From Ornithinibacillus halophilus (GTDB lineage Bacteria > Bacillota > Bacilli > Bacillales > Amphibacillaceae): 45,630 nucleotides of DNA. The DNA lies in contig NZ_FQVW01000025.1 in NCBI RefSeq assembly GCF_900129485.1, forward strand, positions 1-45,630, written 5' to 3'. Below are positions 33,239 to 41,776 of the stretch, piece by piece (within the stretch, counting starts at the first letter, position 1; every line of letters starts with the position of its first letter). The position numbers and the translations under genes were made by a program. The notes beneath the pieces are model-generated. The model ran no database searches. It saw only the letters and a program-made list of their open reading frames with translations, and had not been told where the DNA came from.

Positions 33239-33657
33239 GAATAATAATTACTAAGAACACCCAAGAAAAAAATGATGCCTTCTCTGTTCGTACGACTGTT
33301 TTTGTAGAGGAACAAAATGTATCACCCGAGGAAGAATTGGATGAACATGATGCAACAGCCATCCATTTCGTTGGCTATGAAGATAATCAACCAATAGCTG
33401 CTAGTCGACTTCGATTTGTAGATGAATATGGTAAGCTGGAACGAATATGCGTTCTAAAAGAATATCGTGGTAAACATTTTGGTCAACAAATCATTGAAGA
33501 AATGGAAAAGGTTATTAAAGAAGAAGGCTTTAAAAAATCAAAACTAAATGCACAAACCCATGCAGAGGCATTCTACCAGAAACTAGGTTACGAAACCGTC
33601 TCTGAAGAATTTATGGATGCCGGAATCCCACACGTTACAATGGTAAAAAGTTTATAA
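33235..33657 (+). CDS. yjcF: YjcF, GNAT-family acetyltransferase
   Basis: A 140-aa single-domain GNAT protein with a GTG start overlapping the yjcG stop. Motifs: FSVRTTVFVEEQNVSPEEEL near the N terminus, the acetyl-CoA site VLKEYRGKHFGQQIIEEM (about 80-97) and AEAFYQKLGYE near the C terminus. The short length and the motif order match B. subtilis YjcF and ElaA-like members. Substrate unknown. The gene ends in a bidirectional terminator. Confidence 0.9.
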   Translation: MRIIITKNTQEKNDAFSVRTTVFVEEQNVSPEEELDEHDATAIHFVGYEDNQPIAASRLRFVDEYGKLERICVLKEYRGKHFGQQIIEEMEKVIKEEGFKKSKLNAQTHAEAFYQKLGYETVSEEFMDAGIPHVTMVKSL

Positions 33658-33687
33658 AAAAAGCGCAGACATGCGCTTTTTTTATTT
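33656..33687. terminator. Bidirectional terminator after yjcF
   Basis: AAAAAAAGCGCA-gaca-TGCGCTTTTTTT: perfect stem with A and T runs on both sides, so it serves convergent transcripts. Confidence 0.92.
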
Positions 33688-33774
33688 TTCTTTCTTTGAT
33701 TTACCAGTTAAAGCGGCAGCAATGGCACTAAAAATATCTCCAATTAATGTAAGTATTGCAGCGATATGTAGCAA
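33682..33774 (-). CDS. Possible 30-aa hydrophobic peptide
   Basis: From a TTG, LLHIAAILTLIGDIFSAIAA then ALTGKSKKEK: one amphipathic/hydrophobic helix and a basic tail, ending at a bidirectional terminator. 'cacaaagggag' lies immediately before the TTG, too close for a good ribosome site. The peptide looks like real membrane-active small proteins, but the start is doubtful. Confidence 0.4.
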   Translation of the reverse strand: MLHIAAILTLIGDIFSAIAAALTGKSKKEK

Positions 33775-33890
33775 CTCCCTTTGTGTGGATTATCTATATT
33801 TTATAACAAGTTCACCTATCGCACCACCCTCTTTTTTGTATTAGTTTAAATCGAAAGGACATGCTAATGTTGAGAAGGTGGTGCTAATCA

Positions 33891-34592
33891 TTGAATCACT
33901 ATTTACCAATCTTGTATGAGTCCTTGTTCGGCTTTGTTGCATTGCTTACCGTTGCAAAACTTCTCGGTAAAACACAAATTTCTCAATTAACTGCATTTGA
34001 CTTCATTTCTGCCATCATCTTAGGTGAATTAGTTGGTAATGCATTATTTGACGAAAAGGCTGGTATTCTCGACATAGGATTCGTTATTATTATTTGGGGT
34101 GGACTACTTTATATTACGGAAATTATCACCCAAAAATTTAAAAGTACTAGAGCACTTCTTGAAGGAAGTCCGGCAATTGTCATTCATAATGGAAAATTAA
34201 TAAGAGATGTTATGAAGAAGAACAAGCTCGATATTAATCAATTACAACATTTATTACGATCAAAAGACGTTTTCTCTATTCGAGAAGTTGCATTTGCAAT
34301 TTTGGAAACGGATGGTACTATTTCCGTCATGAGAAAGTCGCAAAAGCAGACACCAACTAGAGGAGATTTAAATTTACCCCCTCAAGAAGCCAATTTGTCT
34401 TATACAATAATCAGTGATGGAGAAATTATTTACGATAATTTAGAGGAATTAAATTTAACAGAAGCATGGCTTAAACAGGAACTAAAAAAGCAAGAAGTGC
34501 AACAGGTGGAAGAAATTTTTTATGCCGAGTATACATCAGGAGATCAAAATTTGTTTCTTCTTCCATTTGTTAATGAAAAGGAAGAAAATTAA
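33891..34592 (+). CDS. DUF421 (YetF-like) membrane protein
   Basis: A 233-aa protein with a TTG start (ribosome site 'gagaaggtggtgctaatca'). Three membrane helices (about 8-22, 36-55, 62-80) are followed by the cytoplasmic DUF421 domain: SPAIVIHNGKLIRDVMKKNK, LDINQLQHLLRSKDVFSI and EVAFAILETDGTISVM. The YetF/YdfS/YkjA/YrbG family is known from spore membranes, where some members affect heat resistance and germination. Its place beside a coat-gene cluster would fit that, but no sporulation promoter is visible. Its own terminator follows. Confidence 0.9.
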   Translation: MNHYLPILYESLFGFVALLTVAKLLGKTQISQLTAFDFISAIILGELVGNALFDEKAGILDIGFVIIIWGGLLYITEIITQKFKSTRALLEGSPAIVIHNGKLIRDVMKKNKLDINQLQHLLRSKDVFSIREVAFAILETDGTISVMRKSQKQTPTRGDLNLPPQEANLSYTIISDGEIIYDNLEELNLTEAWLKQELKKQEVQQVEEIFYAEYTSGDQNLFLLPFVNEKEEN

Positions 34593-34600
34593 CTATAAGT

Positions 34601-34637
34601 TGGGTGTACAGTTGGGATTTGTGTACACCCTTTTTTT
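34601..34637 (+). terminator. Terminator of the DUF421 gene
   Basis: GGGTGTACA / TGTACACCC stem with a loop of about 12 nt, then seven T. Confidence 0.9.
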
Positions 34638-34677
34638 GGTCCATTCGTTAATAACCGATTGCTTGCGCTTTCGTCCT

Positions 34678-34932
34678 CTATACAGTTTTGTTAAAATTTT
34701 CACCTAGTCCTGGTAATGGTGGTTGGTTAGTGAATGATGGTTCAACCATACTCTCAGAAGGGGTTTCTTTTTTCCCTTCACTTTGCTCATAATCTTTTTC
34801 TATTTCTTCATATTGATTTTCTAAAATGACTTTGTAGGCTTTTTCAATGGTGTGGGGCTTTCTTTTGGCCTCTTCAATACGTTTTTGATAATCTACATAT
34901 TGGTGATTTTGCACTGGCAAAATATATCCCAT
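34678..34932 (-). CDS. Hypothetical protein (84 aa) in the coat cluster
   Basis: Start at ATG 34932 (MGYILPVQNHQYVDYQKRIE), chosen for 'ggggagtggtattt'. The N-terminal MGYILPVxxxQYxxYxxR pattern recalls a class of small Bacillus proteins found near sporulation genes, but I cannot name the family. The rest is charged helix and ends PPLPGLGENFNKTV, a Pro/Gly-rich tail. It follows two other small minus-strand genes, and convergence with the DUF421 gene limits it on the left. Function unknown. Confidence 0.6.
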   Translation of the reverse strand: MGYILPVQNHQYVDYQKRIEEAKRKPHTIEKAYKVILENQYEEIEKDYEQSEGKKETPSESMVEPSFTNQPPLPGLGENFNKTV

Positions 34933-34983
34933 AAATACCACTCCCCATTTGATCCTAACTCTTACTTTAATTATAACATATTC

Positions 34984-35196
34984 TTAATTTTCCATCTTTT
35001 TTTCTAACTTTTTCATCCAATCTTCTACTATATTGATATTCCCCATAAATCTCTCGTTAAATATATCCATTTCCTTTTCAAACTCAATTATTTTTCGTTC
35101 TGGTGCCTGAAAGTACTTTTCATTTATATCTAAATGCTTTTCTATATCACGAAAATGCTTAATCCATGGAATTGAACTATTTTTACCTTCTCCCAA
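34984..35196 (-). CDS. Hypothetical protein (70 aa) in the coat cluster
   Basis: TTG start at 35196 with the ribosome site 'gagaggtgattg'. A compact, strongly charged helical protein: IPWIKHFRDIEKHLDINEKY then EKEMDIFNERFMGNINIVED and WMKKLEKKMEN. No motif recognised. It starts only 30 bp after a terminator-like hairpin (35226-35256), so it may depend on read-through from the SigK promoter at 35574. Coat or outer-spore association is a guess from context. Confidence 0.6.
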   Translation of the reverse strand: MGEGKNSSIPWIKHFRDIEKHLDINEKYFQAPERKIIEFEKEMDIFNERFMGNINIVEDWMKKLEKKMEN

Positions 35197-35225
35197 ACAA
35201 TCACCTCTCTCCCCTCTTTACTTTA

Positions 35226-35256
35226 CAAAAAGAAATGCAGCTAATAGCTAGCTGCA
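35226..35256 (-). terminator. Terminator or attenuator between two coat-cluster genes
   Basis: On the minus strand GCAGCTA-gctat-TAGCTGC, then ATTTCTTTTT. It lies after the 35303-35536 gene and before the 34984-35196 gene. Confidence 0.7.
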
Positions 35257-35302
35257 AGGTTCGAACAAATATAAAGGGAGGGATTTCAATATTACTTAAA
35301 CC

Positions 35303-35536
35303 TTAAATCCAAAATGGTCTTCGGTCATCATCTTTACGATCGTCATCTCCTAGTAGTTCACCGCTTCGACTACTGCTACTACTACTTGATTCCATTCCTA
35401 TGTCATCCACGCGTCGACGATCATCAAATCCTCCGAAGAAAGGATCTCGCATAGGACGTCTTTTAGGCTCGATAATTACATTCTCTGCTTCGATAACAAG
35501 ATCTTTCACTTTAATAATTCTTTTATTATCAGACAT
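35303..35536 (-). CDS. Probable SigK-controlled spore surface protein (77 aa)
   Basis: Starts at ATG 35536 (MSDNKRIIKVKDLVIEAENV; ribosome site 'agaaggagtgacagtttgt'). The N-terminal 25 residues look like a short beta domain (KVKDLVIEAENVIIEPKRR). The rest is low-complexity: FFGGFDDRRR, a run of seven Ser and DDDRKDDDRRPFWI. Its promoter is a perfect SigK match, divergent from that of the CotZ-like gene, so expression in the late mother cell and a place in the coat or crust are likely. Family not recognised. Confidence 0.72.
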   Translation of the reverse strand: MSDNKRIIKVKDLVIEAENVIIEPKRRPMRDPFFGGFDDRRRVDDIGMESSSSSSSRSGELLGDDDRKDDDRRPFWI

Positions 35537-35573
35537 ACAAACTGTCACTCCTTCTGCAAAATATACTCGATAT

Positions 35574-35600
35574 TAGTCTATGTTTTACTTTAGCTTAGGT
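35574..35600 (-). promoter_or_regulatory. SigK promoter of the 35303-35536 gene
   Basis: On the minus strand AC (35600-35599), 16 bp, CATAGACTA (35582-35574). It matches AC-N16-CATAnnnTA exactly, about 38 bp before the start codon. Confidence 0.8.
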
Positions 35601-35703
35601 ATAGACACATGCCCTAATATGCTGAATTTTTTCCCAACTTCTTACATGAAGCCTATTTTATATTCGTAAAAGTTTTGTTGCTTATACCCGGACGCATGCC
35701 CAC

Positions 35704-35730
35704 ACCATATACCCTAAGACACATACTCTA
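35704..35730 (+). promoter_or_regulatory. SigK promoter of the CotZ-like gene
   Basis: AC (35704-35705), 16 bp, CATACTCTA (35722-35730), an exact AC-N16-CATAnnnTA match 45 bp before the start codon. Confidence 0.8.
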
Positions 35731-35775
35731 TTAGAGACAATACGTCAATAAAGATTTAGAAAGGAGAAATAATTT

Positions 35776-36261
35776 ATGGGTTGTGGCTGTGGAAGAGAAT
35801 CTGCAACAGGTAACTGTGTATGTGATGTGTTGAGGGAGATCCTTGATGCACAAGAAGATGTAATTGAAAATTGCTGTGAAACCAGTTGTGAACGTTCAAT
35901 TAATGATTTGTTAGGTGAAACAGATCCTGGAACTGGTTTAGACACTGTACCAGTAATATTATACTGCAAAGATAGTTGTAAGCCTTTCAAAGGATTCGGT
36001 GCAAATCGTTACAACGATGAGCTAGGAAAAATTGGTGAAATGCAAGCAAGCTTCATCTTCCGTGTTAAAGATATAGATGACGATTGCTGTGCAGTACTAG
36101 AACTATTAAGAAATCCAAATGACCCTTGTAAGTGTGATCACTTACATGACCCTTGTGATCAAGAAACAAAAGGCCTTGATAACACAGGCATTTGTATCAC
36201 AGTTGACTTAAATTGCTTCTGCCATGTAACTTGCTTACCAGCAATTAGTGTATTTAACTAA
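35776..36261 (+). CDS. Cysteine-rich spore coat protein, CotZ/CotY family
   Basis: A 161-aa protein with 20 or so Cys, starting MGCGCGRESATGNCVCDVLR. Family features: the N-terminal CVCDVLREILDAQE block, CCETSCERSINDLL, and in the second half GFGANRYNDELGKIGEMQAS, FIFRVKDIDDDCCAVLELL and a Cys-rich close. CotY and CotZ assemble into cross-linked hexagonal lattices of the spore crust or outer coat. Length 161 fits CotY (162) and CotZ (148) about equally. Ribosome site 'agaaaggagaaataattt', exact SigK promoter and own terminator. Confidence 0.93.
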   Translation: MGCGCGRESATGNCVCDVLREILDAQEDVIENCCETSCERSINDLLGETDPGTGLDTVPVILYCKDSCKPFKGFGANRYNDELGKIGEMQASFIFRVKDIDDDCCAVLELLRNPNDPCKCDHLHDPCDQETKGLDNTGICITVDLNCFCHVTCLPAISVFN

Positions 36262-36275
36262 TTACTTTAATAATA

Positions 36276-36318
36276 CCAATTGAAGGGTCATTCCCCCCTT
36301 CAATTGGCATTTTTTTTA
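36276..36318 (+). terminator. Terminator of the CotZ-like gene
   Basis: CCAATTGAAGGG / CCCTTCAATTGG, then eight T. Confidence 0.9.
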
Positions 36319-36371
36319 AGATATTTAGTATAACTATCAGAGTTGTCTAAGTCCAATTGCTTGCGCTTTTC

Positions 36372-36887
36372 TTAAAGACCTAACATTCTTACCTCTGTAA
36401 TCGAATCAAATGGAATTTTTCTAGGGGTAGCCCTATTTCCTACACGAAAAAATACAGTATCATCTTTAAATTCTAAAACAATCCCACGATATGTTTTTTC
36501 ATCCGTTTTAATAATGCATTTCATCTTTGGTAAATGCTTAGGGGAATCAGCAAAATACTCTACCTTTTCCTTTAAATTCATATCCTTGAATTTTTTTGTA
36601 CGAGCATTACTAGGTTTATCTTCTTCTTGATCAACTGTTGACTCTTTTTCTTCCACTTCTGGTTGAGATGAATTAACAGGATTCACTTGCTGATTGACTG
36701 AAGCGACTGGACGTCTAATTGGACTAACTCTTCTAGGATTTCTTTTTGGCTCATCCTGCTTTTGGGTAGCTTTTTCCTTTTTCTTTTTAGGACTATTATA
36801 GGAATCCTGCATCGTAGCTTCTGGCTTTTTTATATTGGGCTGCTGAATATACATCAACGGTGATCGCGCATATCTTTTTTTTGCCAT
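36372..36887 (-). CDS. cotO: Spore coat protein CotO
   Basis: A 171-aa protein with the CotO plan: start MAKKRYARSPLMYIQQPNIK, a long disordered basic and then acidic middle (about 25-98; KKKKEKATQKQ, EVEEKESTVDQEED), and a conserved C-terminal domain (about 100-171) with KEKVEYFADSPKHLPKMKC, IIKTDEKTYRGIVLEFKDD and SITEVRMLGL. CotO is a morphogenetic coat protein acting with CotH and CotE in outer-coat assembly. It is shorter than B. subtilis CotO (about 227 aa), mostly in the linker. A SigK-like promoter precedes it. Confidence 0.88.
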   Translation of the reverse strand: MAKKRYARSPLMYIQQPNIKKPEATMQDSYNSPKKKKEKATQKQDEPKRNPRRVSPIRRPVASVNQQVNPVNSSQPEVEEKESTVDQEEDKPSNARTKKFKDMNLKEKVEYFADSPKHLPKMKCIIKTDEKTYRGIVLEFKDDTVFFRVGNRATPRKIPFDSITEVRMLGL

Positions 36888-36922
36888 TTAACAACCACTC
36901 CTTCATAAACAATTCGTCAAAC

Positions 36923-36950
36923 CATTATATGTACCTAGAAGGAGAAACGT
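36923..36950 (-). promoter_or_regulatory. SigK-like promoter of cotO
   Basis: On the minus strand AC (36950-36949), 17 bp, CATATAATG (36931-36923): one mismatch to CATAnnnTA, about 36 bp before the cotO start. Confidence 0.55.
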
Positions 36951-36973
36951 GTTGCAAGACTAAGTCGTAGGGG

Positions 36974-37591
36974 AATAACGGAACCTAGGACCACCAGGTT
37001 TCAGCCATGAATTCTCTTTCCGTTAATCACAAGATATCCGGCAAAATTTGCCCCCTGATGAATCCTCTTTCCTCTATTCAAGAATATACCAATAAAAAAC
37101 ATGTGAATATGGAAAGTAACGGAATATGGAACCATCTGAACCACATATTTGCATTAAATCAGCTTAATAACGGAACCTAGGACCACCAAGTATCTGCCAT
37201 GAATCCTCATTCCGTTATTCGCCTAAATTCCACCAAAATTTGCCTCCTGATGAATCCTCTTTCCACTATTCAAGGATTTTCCATTGAAAAACTTGTGAAT
37301 ATAGCAAATAACGGAATCCAGAACCATCTGAACCTCTAATTTGCATCAAATCTGCTTAATAACGGAACCTAGGACCACCACGTTTCACCCATGAATCCTC
37401 ATTCCGTTATTCGCCTAAATTCCAGCAAAATTTACCTCCTGATGAATCCTCTTTCCTCTATTCAAGGATTTTCCATTGAAAAACTTGTGAATATAGCAAA
37501 TAACGGAATCTAGAACCATCTGAACCTCATATTTGCATAAAAACAGCATATTAACGGAACGTAGGACCACCAACTTTCAGCCATGAATCCA
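36974..37591. repeat. Tandem repeat of 192 bp, three units plus a part
   Basis: No gene. The marker 'taacggaac.taggaccacca' recurs at 36974, 37166, 37358 and 37550, exactly 192 bp apart. Each unit contains the pair AATAACGGAA ... TTCCGTTATT (fully developed in units 2 and 3), able to form a 10-bp stem, and two versions of 'ATGAATCCTC.TTCC' 51 bp apart, so the long unit itself grew from shorter ones. Units 2 and 3 are almost identical; unit 1 is more diverged. Confidence 0.93.
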
Positions 37592-37600
37592 CCTTCCCCA

Positions 37601-37636
37601 AAACAAAAAATCACACAATTCCCTGTGTGATTTTCT
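37601..37636 (-). terminator. Terminator of mgtE
   Basis: On the minus strand AAAATCACACAG / TTGTGTGATTTT, then TTGTTTTGG. Confidence 0.85.
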
Positions 37637-37638
37637 AA

Positions 37639-38997
37639 TTAAATCAATAACCCCATAAATGCGGTTGCCATTCCAAAGTAAATTAAAATCGAGATAATGT
37701 CATTGATTGTTGTAATGAATGGCCCTGATGCAACTGCCGGATCAATATTTAATTTATACATTAACAGTGGTACTAAGGATCCAGCCAAAGTAGCAACTAC
37801 CAAGGTTGCCATGATCGAAATCCCTACTAAAATACCAAGATAAATCTGGCCCTGCCAAACAAAAATAACTCCTGTAATCAATACACCACAAACAGTACCA
37901 GTAATAAGCCCCGTTCCTGCTTCTCGTAAAATTAATTTGAGCTTACCCTCTGTTCCAAATTCTCCTGTTGCCAACCCACGCACGGCAACAGCCAAAGCTT
38001 GCGTCCCAGTGTTCCCAGCCATACCAGCAATTAATGGAATAAATATTGCTAAAATCGCAACTTGATCTAACGTATCTTCAAACCTTCCAATTAAACTTGC
38101 TGTTAATAAACCTAAGAAAAGCAATATAATTAACCAAGGCAGACGTTTTTTAGCCGATGCAAATGCATTAACGTCTGGTCGTTCCACGTCAACCCCTGCT
38201 AGTTTGGAATAATCATCGCTAGCTTCTTCATCCATAACATCTAAAATATCATCTACCGTAATAATCCCCAATAAATGTTGCTGAAAATCAACTACCGGAA
38301 CAGCTAGAAAATCATAATCCCTCATCGTTTGAGCAACATCTTCTTGGTCAGCTGCTACGGAAACATGGACAATTTTCTCACTCATAATGCCACCAATTAA
38401 TTGATCATCATCAGCAATGATTAAATCTCTTAATGAAAGAACACCAACTAATTTTTTATCCTCATCTACCACATACATATAGTAAATGGTCTCAGCGTCG
38501 GGACCTTCTTCTTTTAATTGCAGCATCGTGTCCTTGACGGTTTGTGTTTTATAAATTGAAATGAATTCCGTTGTCATGATACTTCCGGCTGTTTTTTCTT
38601 CATAATGCAACAGCTCTTTGATTTCATCAGACGCTTCCTTATCCATCATTGTTAGGAAGCTAGCAACTTTATCCTTTTCCATTTCATTCAAAACGTCAAC
38701 AGCGTCATCTGCTGCCATCTCACTAAACACCATCGCTGCAAATCGTGGATCCATTTCTGTTATGTACGGATCGATATCTTCAATCTCGATGTGTTCCATC
38801 ATTTCTGAAATTTCTTCCGGAGAAAGGTACGAATAAATTTTCATTCGATCATCATGTTCTTTTTCCATAAAGAAGATAGCTTGTTCATAGGGGTGCAACT
38901 CTAAAAAATGGGTACGGAATTCATCCAGGTTTTCTTTTTCTAATGCTCGTTGTATTTGTTCATCAAATTCGATTGGTTGATTATTTTCCATCTTCAT
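37639..38997 (-). CDS. mgtE: Magnesium transporter MgtE
   Basis: A 452-aa Mg2+ channel/transporter. N-terminal acidic superhelical domain (about 10-130), paired CBS domains (about 135-255; AGSIMTTEFISI and GGIMSEKIVHVS), a plug helix, and five membrane helices (about 285-452) with the pore motif GMAGNTGTQALAVAVRGLAT. The cytoplasmic domains bind Mg2+ and close the channel when internal Mg2+ is high. ATG 38997 is given, but 'aaggggaaatgaag' suits the second ATG (38991, MENNQPIEF) better. No M-box riboswitch is recognisable in the upstream 280 bp. Confidence 0.95.
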   Translation of the reverse strand: MKMENNQPIEFDEQIQRALEKENLDEFRTHFLELHPYEQAIFFMEKEHDDRMKIYSYLSPEEISEMMEHIEIEDIDPYITEMDPRFAAMVFSEMAADDAVDVLNEMEKDKVASFLTMMDKEASDEIKELLHYEEKTAGSIMTTEFISIYKTQTVKDTMLQLKEEGPDAETIYYMYVVDEDKKLVGVLSLRDLIIADDDQLIGGIMSEKIVHVSVAADQEDVAQTMRDYDFLAVPVVDFQQHLLGIITVDDILDVMDEEASDDYSKLAGVDVERPDVNAFASAKKRLPWLIILLFLGLLTASLIGRFEDTLDQVAILAIFIPLIAGMAGNTGTQALAVAVRGLATGEFGTEGKLKLILREAGTGLITGTVCGVLITGVIFVWQGQIYLGILVGISIMATLVVATLAGSLVPLLMYKLNIDPAVASGPFITTINDIISILIYFGMATAFMGLLI

Positions 38998-39168
38998 TTC
39001 CCCTTTGCCACTCCCTTGTATCGGTTCTAAATCAGTGACTTATTTATTTTGTAGGAATTAGTGCCAAATGTAAAGCGTTGTACTTATATTGATTATATTT
39101 CACTAAATATATTTGATTAAACTTTTTATTACCATTAGCAGATTAAATTCGTTTATACTTTATTACAA

Positions 39169-39228
39169 GAAAAGCGCAGAGCGCCCGTATTGCGACGTAC
39201 GGACTACCGGTGCCTCGACTTCTCAGAA
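39169..39228. repeat. Intergenic repeat family A, short copy
   Basis: 'gaaaagcgcagagcgcccg' then 'ttgcgacgtacggacta' matches the beginning of the element at 43178; the later two-thirds are missing. The rest of the mgtE-prpE gap is A+T-rich and shows nothing else. Confidence 0.65.
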
Positions 39229-39278
39229 TGCATTTTGGTTTTCTAACAAAAACTACGATATGAATGGTGGTGATTTCA

Positions 39279-40028
39279 ATGAAATTTGATGTGATTGGCG
39301 ATGTTCATGGATGCTATGAAGAATTATGCGAGCTATTTCACAAATTAGGCTACGAACAAAAACAAGAGAATTATTTTGTTCACCCTGATGGGAGAATCCC
39401 TGTTTTTGTTGGTGATATAACAGACCGTGGACCCAATTCCATTAAAACGATTGAACTTGTTTATGAAATGGTTGTGAAACAGAAAAAAGCCAATTATGTT
39501 CCAGGCAATCATTGTAACAAACTTTATCGTTTTTTTCTTGGTAACAAAGTACAACAAAAGCACGGATTAGAAACTACGGTTGCCGAGTATCAAGCCTTAG
39601 ATAAAAATAGGCAACAGAAAATACGCAAGCAATTTATGTATTTATACGACAATGCAGAGCTATATTTATCGATTCCAGAAGCAAATGCCATTATCGCTCA
39701 TGCTGGAATTAAAGAGTCCTATATAGGAAGAAAGGACAAAAAAGTCCAGACATTTGTGTTATATGGGGATATTACTGGTGAGTTTGATGTGGATGGTCGC
39801 CCAATTCGTCGAGACTGGGCTCAACATTATCATGGCGAACGATGGATTATCTATGGCCATACACCGGTTCTGAAACCAAGAATCATCCATAAAACTATTA
39901 ATATTGATACTGGTTGTGTATTTGGCAATGAACTAACTGCCTTTCGTTTGCCTGAAGAAACAACCATTGCTGTCCCTTCCAAACAACCTTTTGTTGAAGA
40001 AAAATTTAGATCCTTCCCAGAAGACTAA
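39279..40028 (+). CDS. prpE: Bis(5'-nucleosyl)-tetraphosphatase PrpE
   Basis: A 249-aa metallophosphatase starting at ATG 39279 ([16 protein letters not shown]; ribosome site 'ggtggtgatttca'). PPP-family motifs in order: GDVHGC (7-12), [16 protein letters not shown] and YGHTPV. PrpE is a Ni2+/Mn2+-dependent hydrolase that splits Ap4A-type nucleotides and in B. subtilis is tied to spore germination. GNHCNK has Cys where GNHE/GNHD is more usual in the wider superfamily; B. subtilis PrpE is, as I recall, similar. Convergent with the pseudouridine synthase gene, with which it shares a terminator. Confidence 0.93.
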   Translation: MKFDVIGDVHGCYEELCELFHKLGYEQKQENYFVHPDGRIPVFVGDITDRGPNSIKTIELVYEMVVKQKKANYVPGNHCNKLYRFFLGNKVQQKHGLETTVAEYQALDKNRQQKIRKQFMYLYDNAELYLSIPEANAIIAHAGIKESYIGRKDKKVQTFVLYGDITGEFDVDGRPIRRDWAQHYHGERWIIYGHTPVLKPRIIHKTINIDTGCVFGNELTAFRLPEETTIAVPSKQPFVEEKFRSFPED

Positions 40029-40056
40029 CTTACTGGGCAAGGATCTTTTTCATATC
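40011..40056. terminator. Bidirectional terminator spanning both stop codons
   Basis: AGATCCTT-CCCAG / CTGGG-CAAGGATCT followed by TTTTT on the plus strand and by TAAATTTTTC on the minus strand. The prpE stop and the pseudouridine synthase stop both lie inside the hairpin. Confidence 0.88.
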
Positions 40057-40908
40057 TTCAGGAATCTCTGTTGTAAATATTAAGCTCTTCTTCGTAATGG
40101 GATGGATAAACTGTAATTGATAACAGTGCAATGCTTGTCTATTAATTCGCTTCAATGAACCCCCATACAAGTCGTCCCCTGCTAATGGGTGTTTTATATG
40201 AGAAAAATGTACTCTAATTTGATGGGTTCTACCTGTTTCTAGCACAACATCGACCAATGCATGACCATGATTTGTTTCCATCACTTTATAGTGCGTCACT
40301 GCCCTTTGACCGTTTGATCGTACTTCTCGTTCAATAATCGAGCCTTCTTTTCTCCCGATTTTTTCATCAATTACTCCTTCAAGGGGAACTGGTATTCCTT
40401 CAACGATTGCTTGGTATTTTCGACTCACATTACCTTGTTTTTGAGACGTTGATAAGAGCGAGTGTATGTAACGACTTTTAGCAATTAATAATAGTCCTGA
40501 CGTATCCCGGTCTAATCTTGTGACAACATGCACCGTGTAGGGAATCTGCTGTTTTTCATAATAAGCTAGTATTGCATTTGCCACTGTCCCCCCTTGATGC
40601 TGAGAGGAAGGAATCGTTGCTATCCCGGCCCGCTTGTTAACTATAAGTATAGATGAGTCTTCGTATACAATGTCTAATGGGAGATTTTCTGGGTACATGT
40701 GATTTCCTTTCGATTCAGGAGGAAATACAATTTTAAGTTCATCATTAGACTTTAATACATAACGAACTGTTTTTGGCTCATGATTGACTAATATTTTGCC
40801 ACCATCATAAATAATTGCCTTAATTATTCGTCTGGAAAATTGATGTTCTCGCTGGAGGAATTCTCGTATCGTCATTCCTTCATTTTGCTCATTTATTTTC
40901 CATTCCAT
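40030..40908 (-). CDS. yjbO: RluA-family pseudouridine synthase (YjbO-like)
   Basis: A 292-aa RluA/RluD-type enzyme that isomerises uridines in RNA. Residues about 12-60 form an S4-like RNA-binding domain (TIREFLQREHQFSRRIIKAI). The catalytic motif VVTRLDRDTSGLLL has Asp133 as nucleophile. Later blocks: GRKEGSIIEREVRSNGQRAV, LETGRTHQIRVHFSHIKHPL and GDDLYGG. Gene order NAD kinase then this gene (18-bp gap) matches yjbN-yjbO in B. subtilis. The exact RNA site is not known to me. Confidence 0.92.
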   Translation of the reverse strand: MEWKINEQNEGMTIREFLQREHQFSRRIIKAIIYDGGKILVNHEPKTVRYVLKSNDELKIVFPPESKGNHMYPENLPLDIVYEDSSILIVNKRAGIATIPSSQHQGGTVANAILAYYEKQQIPYTVHVVTRLDRDTSGLLLIAKSRYIHSLLSTSQKQGNVSRKYQAIVEGIPVPLEGVIDEKIGRKEGSIIEREVRSNGQRAVTHYKVMETNHGHALVDVVLETGRTHQIRVHFSHIKHPLAGDDLYGGSLKRINRQALHCYQLQFIHPITKKSLIFTTEIPEDMKKILAQ

Positions 40909-40927
40909 CTTGTTGCCTCCACAAATC

Positions 40928-41749
40928 TCATTTAAGTCTGTTTAGTTGGCCGTCATCTTCTGTAACAAACGAATCACGAACACGATTCCAAAATGGAAAT
41001 GGACGAAATCTGGCAAAACGAATTTTTTCTTTGGCCACTCGGCATTGAATTGATTTTACATTCGTATAGTTTCTAGTAAAATGATCCATCGTAATTAAAA
41101 AACTTCGGTCAACAATAGGTTTTAACAAGCATGTGTGATGTTTAGGCAAGATAAGTGGCGACCCAATTGTACGGAACACACGATTATTAATCGAAGCCAT
41201 TTCCGTCAACTGTATTGCTTCTAAAGTTGGATGAATGATTCCACCACCCAATGCTTTGTTATAAGCTGTACTTCCCGAAGGCGTTGAAATACATAATCCA
41301 TCCCCTCGGAACGTTTCAAAATGTTCCCCTTTTATTTCCACATCAAATACAACCGAGCCATCTGGCGTTTTGATCGTAGCTTCATTTAAGGCCAAGAATC
41401 GGTCTTCGCTTTCACCTGTTTTTGAACGAATAATTACTTCAAGTAATGGGTATTCCACCACTTGAAATGGTGTTTTTGCAATTTCTATTACTAATTTTTC
41501 TACCTCTTCTGGCAACCAATCAGCGTAAAATCCTAGGTGACCTGTATGTACTCCAATAAAAGCCGTTTTATCTAATCGGTGGACATAGCGATGAAATGCT
41601 TCTAAAAAAGTTCCATCTCCTCCAACCGAAATAACTAAATCTGGCTCTTCTCTATCATAAATTAATTCAAAATCAGTCAAATATTGTTTAATCGTTGTTT
41701 TTATTTTGTTAGATCGTTCGTCACCTTTAGATACAATTTTAAATTTCAT
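40928..41749 (-). CDS. nadK: NAD kinase
   Basis: A 273-aa kinase that makes NADP from NAD and ATP or polyphosphate. Hallmarks: [13 protein letters not shown] (41-53, GGDGT), the substrate loop [13 protein letters not shown] and [20 protein letters not shown], then [20 protein letters not shown] follows the first motif as expected. Corresponds to B. subtilis nadF/ppnKA (yjbN), about 266 aa. It lies 27 bp after relQ and 18 bp before the pseudouridine synthase, so one operon is likely. Confidence 0.96.
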   Translation of the reverse strand: MKFKIVSKGDERSNKIKTTIKQYLTDFELIYDREEPDLVISVGGDGTFLEAFHRYVHRLDKTAFIGVHTGHLGFYADWLPEEVEKLVIEIAKTPFQVVEYPLLEVIIRSKTGESEDRFLALNEATIKTPDGSVVFDVEIKGEHFETFRGDGLCISTPSGSTAYNKALGGGIIHPTLEAIQLTEMASINNRVFRTIGSPLILPKHHTCLLKPIVDRSFLITMDHFTRNYTNVKSIQCRVAKEKIRFARFRPFPFWNRVRDSFVTEDDGQLNRLK

Positions 41750-41776
41750 TCATGCCAACCCCCTCTACTGGTACGA

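Noticed and set aside
38998-39168. M-box magnesium riboswitch before mgtE
   Set aside because: The leader is A+T-rich without the long conserved M-box helices or a terminator before the gene.
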